A stretch of 64,000 nt of DNA from Stomatohabitans albus (GCF_036336025.1 NZ_JAYKKE010000002.1:1-64000), one strand, 5' to 3'; positions 38,103-47,878 are shown, numbered from the stretch's first letter. Made by a program: numbers and translations. Notes: generated by a model from the letters alone, not told the origin.

Positions 38103-39227
38103 ATGAGTTCTTTTACACCTCCAAAATTTGCTAATAATCAGGAGAATCCATCGCCCCAAGGCGTGAATTTAACTCCACAGAACTTTCCGAAGCTCTTAAA
38201 GCATCTTGTTGATTTAGGTGCATCTGACTTGCACCTCACGGCGGGACGTCCACCAGTTATCCGCTTGCACTCTGAACTCACGCCAGTTCCAGGGTTGAAC
38301 GTGTTAACTGACCAGACGTTACGAGCGGTGTTGTACAACATCATGCGGCCCTGGCAACGCGCTGCGTTTGAAGACCAGTTGGAATTAGACTTTGCCCACG
38401 CTGAGGACAATATCGGTCGCTTCCGTGTCAACGTGTTCCAGCAGCGAGCTTCAATCGGCGCAGTTATGCGTACGATTCCCTCTGTTGTTCCCAACTTTGA
38501 CACCCTTGGGTTACCTGAGTCGGTGAAGGAGTTCACGAACCTCCACCGTGGCCTTATTCTGGTCACTGGAGCTACCGGTTCGGGTAAGTCCACAACGCTG
38601 GCTGCAATGATTGACATGATCAATGAGAAGAAACCCCTTCACATCATGACAATTGAAGACCCGATTGAATTCTTGCATAACCACAAGAAAGCGGTCGTCA
38701 ATCAACGTGAATTGGGGTTGGATACCAAGAGTTTCAAGGCCGCATTGAAACACGTTTTGCGTCAGGACCCTGACGTGATTCTGGTAGGCGAGCTTCGTGA
38801 CCTTGAGACCATTCAGCTCTGCTTAACTGCGGCTGAAACCGGCCACCTGGTATTTGGCACATTGCACACCCAGGACGCACCCCAGAGTGTTGACCGTATC
38901 ATCGACGTGTTCCCACCCGATCAGCAAGACCAGATTCGAGTGATGTTGAGTAACACACTCCAAGGCATTGTCTGTCAGCAGTTGGTTCGCAAGACCGACG
39001 GTAAAGGGCGCGTGGTCGCAGCCGAAGTGATGGTAGCCACGAGTGCGATTCGCAACCTTATTCGCGAAAATAAGACGTACCAGATGTTCTCCGCTATCGC
39101 CAGCGGGGCCCGTTATGGCATGGTGAGCATGGACCAGAGTTTGGCTCGTTTAGTTCGTGAACACCAGATTTCTATGGATGACGCAAAGGCACGCGCACAC
39201 AGTCCTGAAGACCTTAAGTTGCACTAA
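38103..39227 (+). CDS. pilT: Type IV pilus retraction ATPase PilT
   Basis: 374 residues. The N-terminal block GASDLHLTAGRPP is the PilT/PilU signature. GATGSGKSTT is Walker A, DPDVILVGELRD the Asp box and Walker B, and TGHLVFGTLHT the His box. SAIRNLIRENK is the AIRNLIRE retraction motif, which separates PilT from the assembly ATPase PilB. It powers pilus retraction for twitching and DNA uptake. TAGGAC precedes ATG 38103 by five bases; ATG 38079 is upstream but abuts its putative site. No pilB is in the window. Confidence 0.96.
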   Translation: MSSFTPPKFANNQENPSPQGVNLTPQNFPKLLKHLVDLGASDLHLTAGRPPVIRLHSELTPVPGLNVLTDQTLRAVLYNIMRPWQRAAFEDQLELDFAHAEDNIGRFRVNVFQQRASIGAVMRTIPSVVPNFDTLGLPESVKEFTNLHRGLILVTGATGSGKSTTLAAMIDMINEKKPLHIMTIEDPIEFLHNHKKAVVNQRELGLDTKSFKAALKHVLRQDPDVILVGELRDLETIQLCLTAAETGHLVFGTLHTQDAPQSVDRIIDVFPPDQQDQIRVMLSNTLQGIVCQQLVRKTDGKGRVVAAEVMVATSAIRNLIRENKTYQMFSAIASGARYGMVSMDQSLARLVREHQISMDDAKARAHSPEDLKLH

Positions 39228-39238
39228 GAGGAATAACG

Positions 39239-40465
39239 ATGGCAGCAACAACGAAAACCTTCACGTATGTCGTACTTGACCCGAACGGTCAACAAAAGAA
39301 GGGCTCCATGTCGGGGCCAAATCAGGCTGCCGTAAGTGAAAAACTCATTGAACTTGGCTATCGACCTGTTTCCCTTGAGGAAAAGAAAGCCAGTCTCGCC
39401 CAGACAGAAATCAATCTTGGGTTCTTGCAGCGGGTGGGGTTAAAAGACCTGAGCGTTTTTTGTCGCCAATTCGCCACGATGATTAACAGTGGTCTCCCTA
39501 TCGTGCGTGCCCTCAATATCATGTCCGCCCAGACAACCAACCCAAAACTTCGTGATGTGCTCAACGACGTTGGGGCTGATGTTCGCGGAGGACAAACGTT
39601 GAGTCAGGCGATGGGCAAACACAAAGAGTTCCCCCCGCTCTTTGTGTCCATGACCCAAGCCGGTGAGGTCGCCGGTCAGCTTGATGAAGTGCTGCTACGT
39701 GTTGCCGACACTATGGAAAAGGAACTTGCGCTGAAACGCAAAGTAACGGGGGCCATGACCTATCCGATTGTGGTACTCGTTCTCAGTATTTTGTTAACGG
39801 GTGCCATGTTGATTTTTGTGGTACCCCAGTTCCAAAGTCTCTTCGATATGGTTGGTGGCCAGCTCCCCCTCCTGACGCGCATGATGGTCGCAGCGAGTGA
39901 TGTACTCCGCACCAAGGGAATCTGGGTCATCCTTGTGCTCGTTATCCTGGGATTTATCCACTCAAAAGTGCGTAAAACAGACCGGTATCGTGAAATCGTT
40001 AGCCCTATTTTTCTGAGTATTCCGGTGTTTGGACCGCTCTTGCAAAAGGTTGCTATCGCGCGGTTCAGCCGTAACTTCGGCAGTTTGCTCCGCGCGGGCG
40101 TAGCTGTGGTCACAGCACTAGACATTACTAAAGAAACGCTGGGACAACCCGTTATTGAAGATGCACTCGAACCTGTCATCCAGGCAGTTCGTGAAGGTGA
40201 ATCAGTGAGTAGTCGTTTGGTCGGTAATCAATGGTTCCCTCAGATGATGGTGCAAATGATGGCCGTTGGCGAAGAAACCGGGAATAGCGACATCATGTTG
40301 GAAAAAGTTGCTGACTACTACGACGAAGAAGTTGACACGATTGCAGACAACATGGCAAGCGCCCTCGAACCACTCATGATCGTAGTCCTTGGCGGTATCG
40401 TCGGGACGATGGTTGTGGGTATGTATTTGCCAATGTTCACACTTATGAATCAGCTACAAGGTTAA
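39239..40465 (+). CDS. pilC: Type IV pilus inner-membrane platform PilC
   Basis: 408 residues. It has an N-terminal cytosolic region and two T2SF domains: DLSVFCRQFATMINSGLPIVRAL and FSRNFGSLLRAGVAVVTALDI. Three or more membrane helices are present (about 171-194, 220-240 and 380-400). It forms the platform that converts PilB/PilT motion into pilin insertion and removal. AGAGGAA precedes the ATG. It follows pilT by 11 bases. Confidence 0.96.
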   Translation: MAATTKTFTYVVLDPNGQQKKGSMSGPNQAAVSEKLIELGYRPVSLEEKKASLAQTEINLGFLQRVGLKDLSVFCRQFATMINSGLPIVRALNIMSAQTTNPKLRDVLNDVGADVRGGQTLSQAMGKHKEFPPLFVSMTQAGEVAGQLDEVLLRVADTMEKELALKRKVTGAMTYPIVVLVLSILLTGAMLIFVVPQFQSLFDMVGGQLPLLTRMMVAASDVLRTKGIWVILVLVILGFIHSKVRKTDRYREIVSPIFLSIPVFGPLLQKVAIARFSRNFGSLLRAGVAVVTALDITKETLGQPVIEDALEPVIQAVREGESVSSRLVGNQWFPQMMVQMMAVGEETGNSDIMLEKVADYYDEEVDTIADNMASALEPLMIVVLGGIVGTMVVGMYLPMFTLMNQLQG

Positions 40466-40476
40466 GAGTTTAAACC

Positions 40477-42909
40477 GTGAGAAGACTAGGTAATCAACGG
40501 GATAGTGAAGCTGGGATCAGCCTCATCGAAGTTGTCGTATCAATGGTCATTTTGTCCATTGTTACGGCAATGGTGGCAAGTTTGATTGCCAATAGTTTGC
40601 GTACAGTTGCGCGGAGTGAAGCCACCTCAAACGCCGCGCTCATTGCACAAGAGCAGATTGACCGCCTCATCGCTGTTCCGGTGAAAGAGTGGGGCTTTGA
40701 CTCAAATAACAACCTAAAACCCAGCATTACTGAACATATCACCTGGACTGACGGGTTGACATACACCGTCAAACGTGAGCTCGATAAAGTCAAAAGTAAT
40801 TTAGATATTAAAGACACCTGCCCTGCGGTAGTTGGCCACCGCGTCTCAGAAGCTGACATGGTTCGCCTGACGCTAACAGTGTCAACTGATACCGGCCCTT
40901 ACCAGGATGAATATACGACAACAACGTTTATTACCCGTGATGGGAATGCATCATTCTTGAAATCGTCGGTCACCGTTCGATTCGAAATCGTTGACGGTAA
41001 GGGCGGTAAACGCCCCTATGACGAGCAGCGAGATGGTGGCCCGATTCATATTGATGTTGAGGATAAGTTTTTAGCTAATAATGGTCGTGTAGTAACCCAT
41101 AAGCATGCTGGTGACACTAAAACTGGGTGTATCACCTTCTTGGAAATTGACGGGAAATCTCCACTTATTCAGTTTCGTTTAAATGGGTATCGTCTCACTT
41201 CATATGACAAAACACGGTATTCGGGCCGAGTCAATCTGATTTCCGGTGGTAACCGTGAATTGAAGTTTGAATTACAGAAAGCAGCTCAGATTCAGGTGGT
41301 ACCCGATATTCAGGGTACGTTACGTGAACAATGCGCTGTTCCTCGTCTAATCAAAATGAATACGCCGATTGCTGCGCCTCAGAATCGTGCAGTGAAGTCA
41401 CTAAGTGATATCGCACGCATGAGTCAAGAAAAGGTTTCACAAATAGGGGCGAAAAACGAGCGTGACCGCACGGCAGCAGATAGAAGCCGCCTAGTATCTG
41501 CTCAGCGTCCGCAGTACTACATGGTCTGTCAACGGAGTAAGAGCAATCGATCAGAAGATTTTAGTTATTGGTATCTCCTTCCTGACACTATTCCTATTTC
41601 AGAGGTCGATACGAAAGCTTCAAGGAGTGATCGCGTTCGCCCGTTAGGGTTCTGGTCAGAAACGTCATTTGCTCCGGTCCCCGGTATGCCGTGGCTTGAA
41701 GAAGGTGAATGGCCCATCCTTGGGTTTGATAGTGATATTAAGAGTCGGCGTGACCACCACATCATGGTGGGATCTTGTCTGATGAATAAATCACAGGAAA
41801 ATGGTGCTATTACCACGGTTTCTAGTGCCACGATTGCGAGTGCTTCCAACGGCAGTCCAGAAATCGTCAAGGTTCCTATGTGGAATATCCCACTTGAAGG
41901 CTGGTACAAACCTAAGGTCTTGGATCCAGATCTTGAAGGCTATCTACCCCTGGTGATTAAAAACCTGAAAGATAGTGGATTGCAGGATCGTGACTGGGGA
42001 GATCGGCGCATCCAAGGCGTCTACGAAGACTGGTATAGCGGGTGCCAAGATACGCCTGTCTTTGATGTGGGCTGGTTACAAGGCGTAGATCTAGACAATA
42101 ACTACATGCAGATACGTATGGCGTTGCCCTACGGTCTATTTACCTACGCAATTTTTGCTCCAGATGAACAGGAGTTGAATGATCAAAAGCTGAAGGTCAC
42201 CAAAACACGGAATACGTGCTACCCCCAAAAACGTTCCGACAGGTACGCCGGGTCACGGACGTGCATTGTGTCTGGTGGTCCGGAAATAACCGTATTCCAA
42301 ACGGATGTTCGAGTCCCGTATCGGCCGAAACTTTGGGAACGTGACCCTGACTTTTGGGGAGCGTCGAAAAAATACGGAGGCGGCTATTTACGTTACTTCT
42401 ATGAGTGGACTTCAATCCGCCGAAATCGCAACCCCTTACCACGCGGGCCTATTTTGGATGCCTGCGAGGCCCATACAGGTGACTTCCGCCACTGCCCATT
42501 GGGGCGAGGTAAGGAAAGTGAAGATGATCGTGACTACACCAGAGATGGTTACAACCCCCATGATGACAAGAAGCCGGGTAACCCTGGGGTAACGGATCCA
42601 CGCGCTGGTGGTGGTAACTCCGGTGGTGGTAACTCCGGTGGTGGGCGTAACCCTGGTGGTGGTAACTCCGGTGGTGGGCGTAACCCTGGTGGTGGTAACT
42701 CCGGTGGTGGGCGTAACCCTGGTGGTGGTAACTCCGGTGGTGGGCGAAACCCTGGTGGTGGGCAAGGCTACGATCCTTCCCGTTGCTGGAGAGAGAATGA
42801 CTATGGCGGTGTCGAGTACATATGCGACGAGTTTGGTAACCCCGTCAGTGATGAGGACTACAACGATCAGAACCGTCGGAACGGCTATTACGACGACTAT
42901 GACGACTAG
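40477..42909 (+). CDS. Very large PilV/GspI-like minor pilin, cassette A
   Basis: 810 residues, far above the usual 150-250 for minor pilins. The prepilin signal EAG|ISLIEVVVSMVILSIV has cleavage after Gly13 and Glu at mature position 5. After the helix come beta-rich regions with several cysteines and a shared block LLPDTIPIS, then ALPYGLFTY and RGPILDAC. A tail follows with an imperfect Gly-Asn-Ser repeat (42607-42762) and an acidic Tyr/Asp-rich end. It is homologous to the product of 45971-47878, which lacks the tail. A CnaB-like beta domain may lie near 190-300. It starts with GTG. It probably caps or decorates the pilus tip, perhaps as adhesin. Confidence 0.8.
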   Translation: MRRLGNQRDSEAGISLIEVVVSMVILSIVTAMVASLIANSLRTVARSEATSNAALIAQEQIDRLIAVPVKEWGFDSNNNLKPSITEHITWTDGLTYTVKRELDKVKSNLDIKDTCPAVVGHRVSEADMVRLTLTVSTDTGPYQDEYTTTTFITRDGNASFLKSSVTVRFEIVDGKGGKRPYDEQRDGGPIHIDVEDKFLANNGRVVTHKHAGDTKTGCITFLEIDGKSPLIQFRLNGYRLTSYDKTRYSGRVNLISGGNRELKFELQKAAQIQVVPDIQGTLREQCAVPRLIKMNTPIAAPQNRAVKSLSDIARMSQEKVSQIGAKNERDRTAADRSRLVSAQRPQYYMVCQRSKSNRSEDFSYWYLLPDTIPISEVDTKASRSDRVRPLGFWSETSFAPVPGMPWLEEGEWPILGFDSDIKSRRDHHIMVGSCLMNKSQENGAITTVSSATIASASNGSPEIVKVPMWNIPLEGWYKPKVLDPDLEGYLPLVIKNLKDSGLQDRDWGDRRIQGVYEDWYSGCQDTPVFDVGWLQGVDLDNNYMQIRMALPYGLFTYAIFAPDEQELNDQKLKVTKTRNTCYPQKRSDRYAGSRTCIVSGGPEITVFQTDVRVPYRPKLWERDPDFWGASKKYGGGYLRYFYEWTSIRRNRNPLPRGPILDACEAHTGDFRHCPLGRGKESEDDRDYTRDGYNPHDDKKPGNPGVTDPRAGGGNSGGGNSGGGRNPGGGNSGGGRNPGGGNSGGGRNPGGGNSGGGRNPGGGQGYDPSRCWRENDYGGVEYICDEFGNPVSDEDYNDQNRRNGYYDDYDD
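42607..42762 (+). repeat. 33-base tandem repeat encoding GGGNSGGGRNP
   Basis: Four near-identical 33-base units, plus a partial unit at each end, encode GGGNSGGGRNP within the first large minor pilin. The units differ by single bases (CGT versus CGA). Such in-frame repeats can change copy number by slippage or recombination, lengthening or shortening a flexible stalk. Confidence 0.9.
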
Positions 42910-42912
42910 ATC

Positions 42913-43707
42913 ATGATGAAGCGTCCAACTCAATCATCCCAGAGGAATAACATTGCAGCCGGTGAGGATGGGTTAACCCTCACCGAGCTGATGGTCACGA
43001 TGCTTATTGCGTCCATCATTGGCGGCCTTGTCCTCGCGACAGTCATTATGGTGGGCAACATCGTGACCAGAGTGACTGAGCGCACCGAAGAATTCGTGAG
43101 TGGTCAACAAGCACTTGACGAAATATCGCTCAATGTGCGTGGTGCTGTCCCTAATAATGCTGGTTTAGGCCGTATTGTCAGTGCATCACCAAGTGGCATT
43201 GTCTTTTTTACACATAGTGGCGTTGGTCTCTCGAATAAGCCGATACTCATGTCCTACCAACTTATTAACGATGAATTGCGCCAAGTTCGCTATCCCGGTG
43301 ACACCATTGTTACAGATAAAACTGCTCAATCTCGTATGGTAATTGATGGTATTTTAGATAATGAAATATTTGAATATTACACCTGGGCTGATCCAAAGAA
43401 GTACGGTGGTTCAAATAAGTGTTTCAGAAAAATTGAAGCACATGAATTTGCAGTCAAACCAACTCTGGAAAATGGTGAAGTTGTTTTAGATAACGATGGC
43501 CGGATTGGAATTCATGCCCGAGATGCAATCGCGGGCATAAAAATTAGTTTCCATTTGCATGATAAAACGAACAGTAAACTTCAGGAACCACAAGAACATA
43601 CGAAGTGGGTTCGTATTGGAGAGTTTATTGATCCGAAAGACCCCGAAACAGGTGCATTAATTAAAGGTTGGCCGCGTGGCTGCTGGGAGATTTTCGATGA
43701 CAATTAA
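42913..43707 (+). CDS. PilW/GspJ-like minor pilin, cassette A
   Basis: 264 residues. Prepilin signal EDG|LTLTELMVTMLIASIIGG has cleavage after Gly20 and Glu at mature position 5. A pilin helix is followed by a globular domain ending RGCWEIFDDN. A matching sequence occurs in the cassette B protein at 47875 (GNIxTRxxE, ISxNxRGA, TNWKNTCWE-like end). It is placed between the PilV-like and PilX-like genes, as GspI-J-K order would predict for a tip complex. It overlaps the next gene by 11 bases. Confidence 0.8.
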   Translation: MMKRPTQSSQRNNIAAGEDGLTLTELMVTMLIASIIGGLVLATVIMVGNIVTRVTERTEEFVSGQQALDEISLNVRGAVPNNAGLGRIVSASPSGIVFFTHSGVGLSNKPILMSYQLINDELRQVRYPGDTIVTDKTAQSRMVIDGILDNEIFEYYTWADPKKYGGSNKCFRKIEAHEFAVKPTLENGEVVLDNDGRIGIHARDAIAGIKISFHLHDKTNSKLQEPQEHTKWVRIGEFIDPKDPETGALIKGWPRGCWEIFDDN

Positions 43708-45811
43708 GCGTGATGAGAGCGGGATCAGCTTGCCGTTGGTCTTGGGAGCCATGTTGCTCTTTTCGGTGATGATCACGTTGTTGATTGGTGTTGCCGTCAT
43801 TTCTGTTCGGCACAGTGATTATGCATTGCAGCGTACTGAGGCACTTGCGGCTGCCGAAGCCGGTGCCCAGGACTACGTCAACCGTCTCAATGCCTATGCT
43901 TCGTTCGACAGTTGGACGGCAGATCGTACCGCAACGTTCCGCAATAACCCCGCAAAGGCCAAGTCACTGCCTAGCATTGTTAAAGACTCTGCGTTGGCCC
44001 GGTGGGTGGATGTAAAAGGCTCATCCAATGGTCAATACACCTATAACGTTATTGGTAACAACAACGGTCTAATTATTCGTTCAACGGGTCGCTCGAGTAA
44101 CCAGAATGGGCTCAAGCGTTCGGTCGAGTATCGTGTTTCACGTAATAGTGACAGTGCTGTGGCGTACACCGCCGTGTACGGGTATGCAAGTGTTGATGCC
44201 TATGCCCAGCAGGCAAAATTGGATAACACTTCCCACCATCCCCAAGGGTGGATGGGTACCAATCGTTCTGGCCGTCGATATACCGTTTCAGAGTATGACC
44301 ACTATTGCGGCCAAGAAGGTATCAGCCGTTGGTATGACTGTTGGCGCCCCTATTGGAATGGCGTGGACATGGTCGAAGGTAATTATATCACCGGTGCCCC
44401 GTTTACGATTCATGGCTATAAGTCATTTTTGAATAAAGTAACAGATATCAATGAGTATCCCAAAGTATCTGGATCAATCACTATTTTTAATAGTCAAAAG
44501 GATCGTTTCACACACCCTTCTAATTTTGAGGACCGTAAGTTTAACTATTACGGTGACTTAGAGGCTGCAGCGATGCGGGGTCGTAAGAAGGTAACTTACT
44601 TCCCGTATGACGAAACGATTGGGTCTCCGTCGGCAAACTATATTGAAGTAAGTAGTTCAGAAGATATCTACGATACCTGTAAGTTTGCAGGAGCTACTCA
44701 GGTCATCTTATATGGTGATGAGATCTATGTAAGGAGTCCACACACCCCACCGACGTTTAATGATCGGGCGAATGAGTGGTGCAAAAATAAGACACCGCTA
44801 TTGCGTGATCGTACTAAACGAACACAAGGACCAGATATTACTAAAGATAAGATTCGAGCTGGGGGCTATCTCCGACCGATGGATGAAAGCTCGTGGGTTA
44901 AATTTGACGGCTTACCGAATGACGCATTGTTTATCATCAAGCACGCCGTAGGTTCCTGCAATGCCAGTGCACTTGAAGGGGCCAATCCGGCGGGTAAGTC
45001 AAATGGCTTGGGATTCCCCGGCGGTCCACCTTCGGTATCTTCTGGTGAACCTGGTCAACAACGGAACTACAACTGTGCGAATGGTGACCTTTTTATTGAA
45101 GGAGCCACCGCCTTCCGCAGGACCTTCGCGGCAGAGGACAATATTTATTTGACCGGAGGCATTCGCTATACCGACCGGCAAAATGACAATTCCCTCCCCG
45201 CTAACTCAGATGACTTTCTTGGTCTGTTAGCCCAACGCAATGTCATTATTTATAACCCCAATCCTCCACAGGGGAGTGGGTGTGGGCTCTGTGGCAAAAT
45301 GCCACGTACACCCTACGCATTGCCGACGCGGGAAAAGGACATTAACGGAAATGACCGGGGCGGGCAAGGGACCTACAGCTTTCCTGCGGATTGGAAACGA
45401 ATGCCCACCAAACCTGGTGATATTCTTGCAGATCCCACGCTGGTCAAAGTACCTGACCAGCCATATTGGCTTGCCTTACCGTATTATGACGCAGCCATCA
45501 TTGCGGAGCAGGGCTCGTTCTTTTTAGAGAATATGAACAGCCTTGAAAGCAGGCCAGCTGTGTATTCAAGTGGAGAGAAACCGATGCAGGTCACGGTGAC
45601 GGGGAGCGTGTATTCACGGTATTCACCGGTTATGCACTTGGATCGAAATACTCGCAATGGCGGTGTGGAGGTGTACGGGCTGACCCATCGGTACATCTTT
45701 GATGACCGATTCACGAAGCGTCTCCCTCCAGGATTCTCCGGGCATAATGACTCCGCCTATCGGCTGACAAACTATGCGGAAGTATTCTCAGATCACCTTG
45801 ATCCAAAGTGA
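43697..45811 (+). CDS. Very large PilX/GspK-like pilin, cassette A
   Basis: 704 residues. Signal DESG|ISLPLVLGAMLLFSV has no Glu at mature position 5, as in GspK/PilX proteins that occupy the tip. AAAEAGAQDYVNRLNA is the expected helix end. The large external part has a strongly conserved C-terminal block shared with cassette B: NGDLFIEG, TFAAEDNIYLTGGIRY, NSDDFLGLLAQRNV and LPPGFSGHNDSAYRL. I start at ATG 43697, six bases after GGGAGA. I cannot place the external domain in a known family. It probably forms the pilus tip with the two preceding products. Confidence 0.8.
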   Translation: MTIKRDESGISLPLVLGAMLLFSVMITLLIGVAVISVRHSDYALQRTEALAAAEAGAQDYVNRLNAYASFDSWTADRTATFRNNPAKAKSLPSIVKDSALARWVDVKGSSNGQYTYNVIGNNNGLIIRSTGRSSNQNGLKRSVEYRVSRNSDSAVAYTAVYGYASVDAYAQQAKLDNTSHHPQGWMGTNRSGRRYTVSEYDHYCGQEGISRWYDCWRPYWNGVDMVEGNYITGAPFTIHGYKSFLNKVTDINEYPKVSGSITIFNSQKDRFTHPSNFEDRKFNYYGDLEAAAMRGRKKVTYFPYDETIGSPSANYIEVSSSEDIYDTCKFAGATQVILYGDEIYVRSPHTPPTFNDRANEWCKNKTPLLRDRTKRTQGPDITKDKIRAGGYLRPMDESSWVKFDGLPNDALFIIKHAVGSCNASALEGANPAGKSNGLGFPGGPPSVSSGEPGQQRNYNCANGDLFIEGATAFRRTFAAEDNIYLTGGIRYTDRQNDNSLPANSDDFLGLLAQRNVIIYNPNPPQGSGCGLCGKMPRTPYALPTREKDINGNDRGGQGTYSFPADWKRMPTKPGDILADPTLVKVPDQPYWLALPYYDAAIIAEQGSFFLENMNSLESRPAVYSSGEKPMQVTVTGSVYSRYSPVMHLDRNTRNGGVEVYGLTHRYIFDDRFTKRLPPGFSGHNDSAYRLTNYAEVFSDHLDPK

Positions 45812-45812
45812 T

Positions 45813-45891
45813 ACACGCCTCATTTCCAAATAAAACTAACTAAAGTCTTATCTTTGCCCTGAAACATCCGATGACTGATAAGTAGGCGTGT
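45813..45891 (+). repeat. Nested inverted repeats between the two minor-pilin cassettes
   Basis: Outer arms ACACGCCT (45813-45820) and AGGCGTGT (45884-45891) are perfectly complementary. Inside them, CTTATC (45847-45852) pairs with GATAAG (45877-45882). The 159-base gap is the only real spacer within the minor pilin block. It may form a structured RNA controlling cassette B or mark the duplication junction. TTGACA at 45931-45936 is a possible -35 box without a good -10. Confidence 0.45.
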
Positions 45892-45970
45892 TGGATGGTT
45901 GAGAGGCCAATCCATCTGCGCCTGCGTTGGTTGACAATTGGATCTCAATGCATGGAACAGGGGGTAGACG

Positions 45971-47878
45971 TTGGTTCGCCGCTCAAAGGCAATGCCCCAT
46001 GAGGCTGGGATTAGCCTCATGGAAGTTGTGGTGTCAATGGTGATTTTGTCAATCGTGCTTTCGATGGTTGCCACCGTTGTCGTCACTAGTGTTCGGCAGG
46101 TTATTCGGAGTGATGCAGGGATTACCGCAGCCACCATTGCGCAAGATTCGATTGAGCGTTTATTGACCGTGCCGGTCAGTCGTTGGGCCTTTGATTCCAA
46201 CGGTAAGGTGAAGCGGAAGCGCGATTACCGGTTGGCATGGGGTGATGGCCGTGCCTATCGAATAGAACGTGAAATTGAGCCGGTGAGCAATATTTATGAG
46301 TTGCGCGATGCGTGTGACACCGTTATCGGGAAACATACGTCGGCGTCGGACTTAATTAAGGTGACCGTCACGGTGACACCCTCACACAAGGAAAGTCGAG
46401 ACCGTTACACCACGAGTTTCCTCTTAAGCCGTGATGACGATTCAATTGTGACGGAATCAAGTTTGACGGTGAAGTTTAACGTTTATGACGGAATCAATCG
46501 CACACCGTATAAAGAAGCAGAATCTGGGCCTATCCGCGTTGTATTGCGAAAGGGCACTGCAACAGAACAGGCTGGTTTAACTAAAAAGGGCTGTGTCACC
46601 TTTATCGGTATAAATGAACCAGAGGTCCCAATTACATTTGTAACTAAGAACTTCACTGAAACACTGTCGCAAAAAAGTGATTACTTTGGAAATGTCACGT
46701 TGGTACCTGGTGGCAACCGATTGGTGGAATATGACTTAACGCCGAAGCGGCAGGTCATGGTCATTCCTCAAATGGTGGGGGCCACCCATGCTGACTGCGT
46801 GCAGCCACGGTTGTTGCGTATGCGTACACCAATTCGTGTTGGTGAACACCGTGGTATTGAGAGCATTGATCGTATTGCCCGCCGTGGTGAGGAGGGGCGT
46901 GCAGAACTTCAGAATAAGGGGTATCTCACGCATGCTGAAGAGATCTTGTTAGATTCCAGCAATAAATGGCAGTATTACATGCAATGTAAGCCGAAATGGG
47001 ATGATGTACTGGGTGAGACTGTCCATTTCAACTATTTGCTACCTGATACCATTCCTATTTCTCTTGTCGAGCAGCAGGGGACAAGGCAAACCATTCGCCC
47101 ATTAGCGACATGGGCTGATGGAGATTTTCATGCGAGTGAGTATGCCTATGTTGAAGAAGCCGACTGGCCGATTGTTGAATTGCCTCGCCCCAAACGTGGG
47201 GTAGCGCAACGCCTTGTTGTTGGGTCTTGCATTATGTCTGGAAGTGACCGGCACGGGGCTATCAAAACCGTCGATGGAAATACGGAGGCGAACTGGAAGC
47301 CTGATCTTCCCTTTATCCTTCGTCTCCCGATGTGGCCTGCTGCTATAGACGGGGTGGATCGACCAGAGCGACTGTTCGATTACAACTCGACGTATTCCGT
47401 TGTCGTCAAAAATATTTATGACATCGGTGACGATGCCCGGTTTGGGAGCCATCAATTACGGAGCGAGAATAAGCGTGACTTTAGTGGGTGTACCGATACC
47501 CCGCCATTCCACCTTGGGTGGCTTTCACGTACCAACCTGCGTGGTTATTCGGAACAACTCCTGGTTGCCTTTCCGTATGGGCTCTACACCTATGACTTTT
47601 ATGCCCCAACCATGACTGAGGTGAATGAGGCCGGGCAAACCGCAATGCGTGCACGGTCGAGTTGTTCGCTGAGCTGCATTAATGCCCAAGGTGAAAAAGA
47701 GTGCATTCGCGCCGGCGCCGAACGACATGAACTCTTTGATCTTAGAGGTGTATACACCCTGAGTGGATATCGCGCAGGCAACAATTATCTCGACTGGTTT
47801 CAACGAAATCAGTTGAATGTGGGATATTACATCGGTGAACCTCGTGGCCCAGTCCTTGAAGGGTGTGCCCTGGAATGA
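45971..47878 (+). CDS. Very large PilV/GspI-like minor pilin, cassette B
   Basis: 635 residues. Signal EAG|ISLMEVVVSMVILSIV is nearly identical to that of cassette A. Shared blocks along the length include SRWAFDSNGK, GGNRLVEYDL, LLPDTIPIS, FPYGLYTYDFYAP and GEPRGPVLEGC, so the two are paralogues that have diverged in their external parts. The Gly-Asn-Ser repeat tail of cassette A is absent. It starts at TTG 45971, with AGGGGG upstream; ATG 45992 is an alternative that keeps the signal. The next gene overlaps by ATGA. Confidence 0.8.
   Translation: MVRRSKAMPHEAGISLMEVVVSMVILSIVLSMVATVVVTSVRQVIRSDAGITAATIAQDSIERLLTVPVSRWAFDSNGKVKRKRDYRLAWGDGRAYRIEREIEPVSNIYELRDACDTVIGKHTSASDLIKVTVTVTPSHKESRDRYTTSFLLSRDDDSIVTESSLTVKFNVYDGINRTPYKEAESGPIRVVLRKGTATEQAGLTKKGCVTFIGINEPEVPITFVTKNFTETLSQKSDYFGNVTLVPGGNRLVEYDLTPKRQVMVIPQMVGATHADCVQPRLLRMRTPIRVGEHRGIESIDRIARRGEEGRAELQNKGYLTHAEEILLDSSNKWQYYMQCKPKWDDVLGETVHFNYLLPDTIPISLVEQQGTRQTIRPLATWADGDFHASEYAYVEEADWPIVELPRPKRGVAQRLVVGSCIMSGSDRHGAIKTVDGNTEANWKPDLPFILRLPMWPAAIDGVDRPERLFDYNSTYSVVVKNIYDIGDDARFGSHQLRSENKRDFSGCTDTPPFHLGWLSRTNLRGYSEQLLVAFPYGLYTYDFYAPTMTEVNEAGQTAMRARSSCSLSCINAQGEKECIRAGAERHELFDLRGVYTLSGYRAGNNYLDWFQRNQLNVGYYIGEPRGPVLEGCALE

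Noticed and set aside
42607-42762. Possible CRISPR-like repeats
   Set aside because: Units are directly abutting with no spacers, and they encode an in-frame protein repeat.
42436-42933. Reverse-strand frame with TTGVTTTRVTP repeats
   Set aside because: It is the antisense reading of the Gly-Asn-Ser repeat and has no ribosome site.
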